Assembly (NCBI GenBank): GCA_965214975.1
Contig: OZ244055.1
Coordinates: 496,001 to 560,000, forward strand
Source: JAJEBT01 sp965214975
GTDB lineage: Bacteria; Pseudomonadota; Alphaproteobacteria; MPNO01; UBA830
Length of the DNA stretch: 64,000 nucleotides
Direction: 5' to 3'
A program made the position numbers and the translations under genes. Below the pieces are notes generated by a model. That model made no database searches. It was given only the letters and a program-made list of their open reading frames with translations, and was not told where the DNA came from. This document shows, piece by piece, positions 59,517 through 64,000 of this stretch (positions are counted from its first letter, which is position 1; every line of letters begins with the position of its first letter).

Positions 59517-61451
59517 ATGTCGGAGATCGTTCCCGTTTCCGGGGAATGGGCGCGGTCCGCCCGTGTCGACGACGCGGGATACCGCGAGATGTACCGGCGC
59601 TCGATCGAGGATCCGGAAGGGTTCTGGGCGGAGCACGGCCGCTGCGTCGACTGGATCCGGCCCTATTCCCGGATCAGGGACGTGTCCTACGCCCCGAACG
59701 ACGTGCACGTGCGCTGGTTCGAGGACGGCACGCTCAACGCTTCGGCGAACTGCCTCGACCGCCATCTCGAGACCCGCGGCGACAAGACCGCCGTGATCTG
59801 GGAGGGCGACGATCCGGCGGACTCGCGGAAGCTGACCTATCGCGAGCTGCATGCGGAGGTGTGCCGCTTCGCCAACGTGCTCAAGGCGAACGGCGTCGCC
59901 AGGGGCGACCGCGTCACGGTCTACCTTCCGATGATTCCGGAGATCGTCGTCGCGGTGCTCGCCTGCGCGCGCATCGGGGCGGTGCATTCGGTGGTGTTCG
60001 GCGGGTTCTCGCCGCAGTCGATCGCCGGCCGCATCCACGATTCGGATTCGTGCCTCGTGGTGACCGCCGACGAGGGCGTCCGGGGCGGCCGCAGGATCCC
60101 GCTCAAGGCCTACGTGGACGAGGCGCTCGAGGACTGTCCGTCGGTGCGCTGCTGCGTGGTCGTGCGCCGCACCGGCGAGCCGGTGCCGTGGACCGGGGGC
60201 CGCGACGTCTGGTACCACGAGGCCATGGCCGCCGCGCCGGCGGACTGCCCGCCCGAGGAGATGGGCGCCGAGGATCCGCTGTTCATCCTCTACACCTCCG
60301 GTTCCACCGGCCGGCCCAAGGGCGTGCTCCACACCACCGGCGGCTATCTCGTCTACGCCGCCATGACCCACCGCTACGTCTTCGACTTCCGCGAGGACGA
60401 CGTCCACTGGTGCACCGCCGACGTCGGGTGGATCACCGGCCACTCCTACATCGTCTACGGCCCCCTGGCCAACGGCGCGACCACGGTGGTTTTCGAGGGG
60501 GTTCCGAGCCATCCGGACTTCTCCCGCTTCTGGCGGGTCTGCGACAGGCACCGGGTCAGCGTCTTCTACACCGCGCCGACCGCGATCCGCGCGCTGATGC
60601 GCGCCGGCGACGCCCCGGTCAGGGCCGCGGAGCGCCGTTCCCTGCGGCTGCTCGGCACGGTCGGCGAACCGATCAACCCCGAGGCCTGGCGCTGGTACCA
60701 CGAGGTCGTCGGCGACGGGCGCTGCCCGGTCGTCGACACGTGGTGGCAGACCGAGACGGGCGGCGTCCTGATCGCGCCGCTGCCGGGCGCGACCGCGCTC
60801 AAGCCGGGTTCCGCGACCCGCCCGTTCTTCGGCGTGCGGCCCGCGGTCGTCGACGCCGAGGGCCGGATCGTCGAGGGCGAGGCCGAGGGGAACCTGGTTC
60901 TCCTGGACTCGTGGCCCGGCCAGATGCGCACCGTGTTCCGCGACCACGAGCGTTTCGTGCAGACCTACTTCTCGACCTACGAGGGGATGTACTTCACCGG
61001 CGACGGGTGCCGCCGCGACGGCGACGGCTACTACTGGATCACCGGGCGCGTCGACGACGTCATCAACGTGTCGGGACACCGCATCGGGACGGCCGAGGTG
61101 GAAAGCGCCCTGGTCGGCCACGACAAGGTCGCGGAGGCCGCGGTCGTCGGCTATCCGCACGACATCAAGGGCCAGGGCATCTACGCCTACGTCACGCTGA
61201 TGGAGGGGGAGGAGCCGTCGGACGGGCTGCGGACCGAGCTCGTGCAGTGGGTCCGCCGCGAGATCGGCCCGATCGCGACGCCCGATCTGCTCCAGTGGGC
61301 TCCGGGCCTTCCCAAGACCCGCTCCGGCAAGATCATGCGCCGCATCCTCCGCAAGATCGCCGGGAACGAGCACGACCGGCTGGGCGACACCACGACGCTG
61401 GCGGAACCGGCCGTGGTCGAGGAGCTCGTGGCCAACCGGCTGAATTCCTGA
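59517..61451 (+). CDS. acsA: acetyl-CoA synthetase
   Basis: 644-aa AMP-forming enzyme making acetyl-CoA from acetate, ATP and CoA. Motifs: LYTSGSTGRPKGV (about residues 258-270), DVGWITGHSYIVYGPL, the YxTWW-type DTWWQTETGG (about 409-418), YFTGDGCRRDGDGYYWITGRVDDVINVSGHR and the C-terminal LPKTRSGKIMRR. The catalytic Lys of that block is about residue 605 and is the residue acetylated by Pat-type regulators in this family. Length and order match bacterial Acs. It has its own promoter and is followed by a Rid-family gene after 15 bp. Confidence 0.96.
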   Translation: MSEIVPVSGEWARSARVDDAGYREMYRRSIEDPEGFWAEHGRCVDWIRPYSRIRDVSYAPNDVHVRWFEDGTLNASANCLDRHLETRGDKTAVIWEGDDPADSRKLTYRELHAEVCRFANVLKANGVARGDRVTVYLPMIPEIVVAVLACARIGAVHSVVFGGFSPQSIAGRIHDSDSCLVVTADEGVRGGRRIPLKAYVDEALEDCPSVRCCVVVRRTGEPVPWTGGRDVWYHEAMAAAPADCPPEEMGAEDPLFILYTSGSTGRPKGVLHTTGGYLVYAAMTHRYVFDFREDDVHWCTADVGWITGHSYIVYGPLANGATTVVFEGVPSHPDFSRFWRVCDRHRVSVFYTAPTAIRALMRAGDAPVRAAERRSLRLLGTVGEPINPEAWRWYHEVVGDGRCPVVDTWWQTETGGVLIAPLPGATALKPGSATRPFFGVRPAVVDAEGRIVEGEAEGNLVLLDSWPGQMRTVFRDHERFVQTYFSTYEGMYFTGDGCRRDGDGYYWITGRVDDVINVSGHRIGTAEVESALVGHDKVAEAAVVGYPHDIKGQGIYAYVTLMEGEEPSDGLRTELVQWVRREIGPIATPDLLQWAPGLPKTRSGKIMRRILRKIAGNEHDRLGDTTTLAEPAVVEELVANRLNS

Positions 61452-61466
61452 CGCGCGGAGGACGGC

Positions 61467-61862
61467 ATGCGCGAACGCGTCCGAAGCGGGCACGTGACCG
61501 AGCCCGAGCCGGGAACCTGGTCCAACTTCCTGCTCAGCGGCGACCTGTTCTTCATCGCCGGGCTGACGTCGCGCGGCGCCGACGGCGCCACCATAGAGGG
61601 CGACGGGCCCCTCGAGCAGGCGCGGATCGTGTTCTCCAAGATGAAGCGCTATCTCGACGCCGCCGGCGGGTCGATGAACGATATCCTCAAGCTGACGATC
61701 TTCGTCACCGACATCGGTTCGAGAGCCGCCGTCTGGAAGGCGCGAAGGGAGTTCTTCGACGGGGACTTTCCGGCCTGTTCCCTGATCGAGGTCTCCGCGC
61801 TCGCCGAGCCCGGAATGCTGGTCGAGATCGAGGGGGTGGGCCGGCTCGGCTGCTCCGGCTGA
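61467..61862 (+). CDS. RidA/YjgF/UK114-family protein
   Basis: 131-aa protein of the Rid family. Many members hydrolyse reactive enamine/imine intermediates; others act in degradation pathways. Family-like features are WSNFLLSGDLFFIAGLTSRG, QARIVFSKMKRYLDAAGGSMNDILKLTIFVTDI and FPACSLIEVSALAEPGMLVEIEGV. The position usually held by the RidA catalytic Arg in a (S)RVQVARLP-type motif is not conserved here: the sequence reads EVSALAEPGM with no Arg. It may therefore belong to a Rid subgroup other than canonical RidA. It is probably co-transcribed with acsA. Confidence 0.82.
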   Translation: MRERVRSGHVTEPEPGTWSNFLLSGDLFFIAGLTSRGADGATIEGDGPLEQARIVFSKMKRYLDAAGGSMNDILKLTIFVTDIGSRAAVWKARREFFDGDFPACSLIEVSALAEPGMLVEIEGVGRLGCSG

Positions 61863-61890
61863 CGCTGCGGGGCCCGCGCGGCGCCGCGGT

Positions 61891-64000
<2,110 letters not shown>

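Overview
The window comes from a very GC-rich alphaproteobacterium; its order cannot be fixed from sequence alone. The evidence is the chromosomal gene content: a DUF6111/NUDIX/DUF1285 cluster beside a tRNA nucleotidyltransferase, a moxR-DUF58-DUF4159 operon, rpsT followed by hemF, and alphaproteobacterial-type RpsD and GyrB. Ordinary housekeeping blocks alternate with patches of decayed mobile DNA and with two giant surface-protein genes.

Layout. 0-3.2 kb: cimA, trmJ, rpsD. 3.2-4.9 kb: a small decayed island with a tRNA-Ser-like 3' fragment, a mazEF toxin-antitoxin pair and a DUF4338-like remnant. 4.9-12.1 kb (minus): a 2404-aa Calx-beta repeat protein with a C-terminal outer-membrane barrel and a G10/C10 tract just upstream of its start. 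12.1-13.3 kb: IS110 and ISKra4 transposase debris. 13.3-24.1 kb: tRNA-Ala(CGC), a peroxiredoxin whose catalytic residue is encoded by UGA (probable selenocysteine), two MFS transporters around a betaine/choline-type ABC transporter, rpsT, hemF, and an operon of cca, DUF6111, NUDIX and DUF1285. 24.1-30.8 kb: a tight four-gene moxR-DUF58-DUF4159-membrane protein operon. 30.8-42.6 kb: two C14 tracts, then a 3554-aa paralogous repeat/barrel protein with two nearly homogenised tandem arrays.

42.8-53.4 kb is a defence and mobile-DNA island. It holds a 472-bp internally deleted insertion element, an operon of a HigA-like regulator, an Mrr nuclease and an MmeI-like restriction-methylase, and a two-gene module of a small HEPN-like protein and a KGGxGR-variant ParA/MinD-like ATPase lying between two copies of a 33-bp direct repeat. 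It also holds fragments of a DNA methylase, a frameshifted DUF3800 gene and other broken genes. 53.4-64 kb returns to housekeeping: a cation:proton antiporter, cupin, alpha/beta hydrolase, 2OG oxygenase, gpsA (apparent AUA start), EVE, Rieske, acsA, a Rid protein and the C-terminal part of gyrB.

The most interesting points are the probable Sec-peroxiredoxin with a SECIS-like hairpin, the ATPase/HEPN-like module as a candidate defence system, and homopolymeric tracts in front of both giant adhesin-like genes, which suggest phase variation.
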